Positions 63,091-64,000 of a stretch of 64,000 bases of DNA are shown piece after piece (the stretch's first letter is position 1; every line of letters begins with the position of its first letter). The stretch lies in NCBI GenBank assembly GCA_015178975.1, contig WHVD01000051.1, positions 248,001 through 312,000 of the forward strand, read 5' to 3'. A model generated the notes under the pieces. The model had not been told where the DNA came from. It saw only the letters and a program-made list of their open reading frames with translations, and did not search any database. A program made the position numbers and the translations under genes. This stretch comes from Hysterangium stoloniferum. Lineage: Eukaryota > Basidiomycota > Agaricomycetes > Hysterangiales > Hysterangiaceae.

Positions 63091-64000
63091 GACCATCAAA
63101 AGTGACTACGGTGTACAATCTACGAAGCTCGTATTTGTGTTGACTCAAGCGACCATTTTCGGGAACAAAAGAAATGTAAGAGCAAAGGAAAATAACAAAG
63201 AGAAATGGAAAAAACATGGTGGGATGCTCTGTGAGACAAAGGAACAAATGTAATGATTGCAAGCCCTTGTTCTGACTCTGCATGAGCTTTCGGCTACACC
63301 CGAGAGACCAGAACTATAACGCGCTTGTCATTCCAACATTTGGATACGATATATTACTGACCATTAGAATGAGTGCTGAGCGGTCACTGGCCCACACTCC
63401 TGGGATACTGTTTTATTTGGATCTGTCTCATCCATCAGTCCATAAAGTTGATTGTCAACCCAGTCGGTACTGCACTCTTGATTTTTGAAGCAGGCTTGCC
63501 ACATCCTCATGCTCTTTTTTTTGGCTAATTACAACCGTTTGCATTACGTATGGCATGCATAGCTGCCACCAAAAGTTTGCAAACATGATGATGGTGCATT
63601 CATGAGATATTGTGTTCGCATGGGACATTTGGCGGCAGCTAATGCCTTACGGTGGTTTCTAAAGGAGATTATATAGATAACATGAATTATATGTGTTGGG
63701 ATCCTAATTTGTTTACGTTCCCTATAATTTCATTCTTAAACATATTCGTCAGCATTTCCACTCATTTATATAACATACAGCATCTTTGATAAAAATTAGT
63801 TATATAAGTCATTGTTAAAGCATGCAAGTGAAAATGTAATGATTTTTACATAAAGAGGTTGAACTTATTCCAACAATCACGGAAAAAGCCCCAGATCTAA
63901 AAGTTTAAAACAAATAGTACTCTTTCAGAGAATTCACATAACTAAAAGAATTTACCAAGGATCCTGAGTTTTTGGGTTCGAGGCTTTTTCCGGTGTCTGT
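63091..64000. other. Gene-poor end of window, ending in a repeat
   Basis: No supported gene. The last bases (GGCTTTTTCCGGTGTCTGT) match GACTTTTTCGGTGTCTGT in repeat R copy 2 near 19625-19642, so another copy of that repeat may begin at the right edge. Confidence 0.4.

Overview
The window is nuclear DNA of a filamentous basidiomycete, most likely an agaricomycete. The evidence is dense spliceosomal introns of about 46-70 nt with GT..AG ends, fungal single-copy genes (SEC24, YVH1, UCH37, a NUM1/ApsA-type cortical anchor), two tandem DyP-type peroxidase genes of the class wood- and litter-decay fungi secrete, and Ty1/copia plus DIRS-like retroelement fossils. I rebuilt the gene models by hand from splice sites, reading phase and conserved motifs; no similarity search was possible.

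Layout. 1-6 kb: retroelement graveyard (3' part of a Ty1/copia element, then a cluster of LTR copies). 6.5-14.2 kb: host genes, namely YVH1 phosphatase (-), UCH37-type deubiquitinase (+), a possible small membrane protein (+) and a multi-pass membrane protein (-). 14.4-26.2 kb: accessory block. Three copies of a segment, each carrying a gene for a tiny cysteine-rich secreted peptide (14973, 20987 and 25500), alternate with two broken DIRS-like elements and a Tc1/mariner-type MITE. 26.3-28.9 kb: a SINE-like retroposon, a second kind of small secreted protein, another MITE and a small unrecognised gene. 29.4-34.8 kb: the large NUM1/Mcp5-like PH-domain gene. 36.7-41.4 kb: SEC24 and a Nudix ADP-sugar pyrophosphatase, both on minus. 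42.1-50.8 kb: a MITE, a PHD-finger gene (+) and a long ABCC transporter (-) with a SINE-like insertion just upstream. 51-56 kb: gene-poor. 56.1-62.1 kb: DyP1 and DyP2 in tandem. 62-64 kb: gene-poor, with a short telomere-like repeat.

The conserved genes do not form a pathway; they are ordinary cell biology (COPII coat, 60S maturation, proteasome deubiquitination, dynein anchoring, vacuolar transport). The accessory genes share one theme, secretion: three paralogous four-cysteine peptides with a conserved pre-pro region and a divergent mature part, one Pro/Ser/Thr-rich secreted protein, and DyP1. DyP2 is intact in its catalytic part, but its signal-peptide start codon is TTG.

Most notable: the CX3CX6CX2-4C secreted-peptide family inside repeats; four micro-exons of 10-14 nt, three of which encode catalytic motifs of unrelated enzymes; two GC-AG introns; MITEs and SINE-like elements with clean target-site duplications, one confirmed by an empty site in a paralogous segment; and an array of QT motifs in the dynein anchor.
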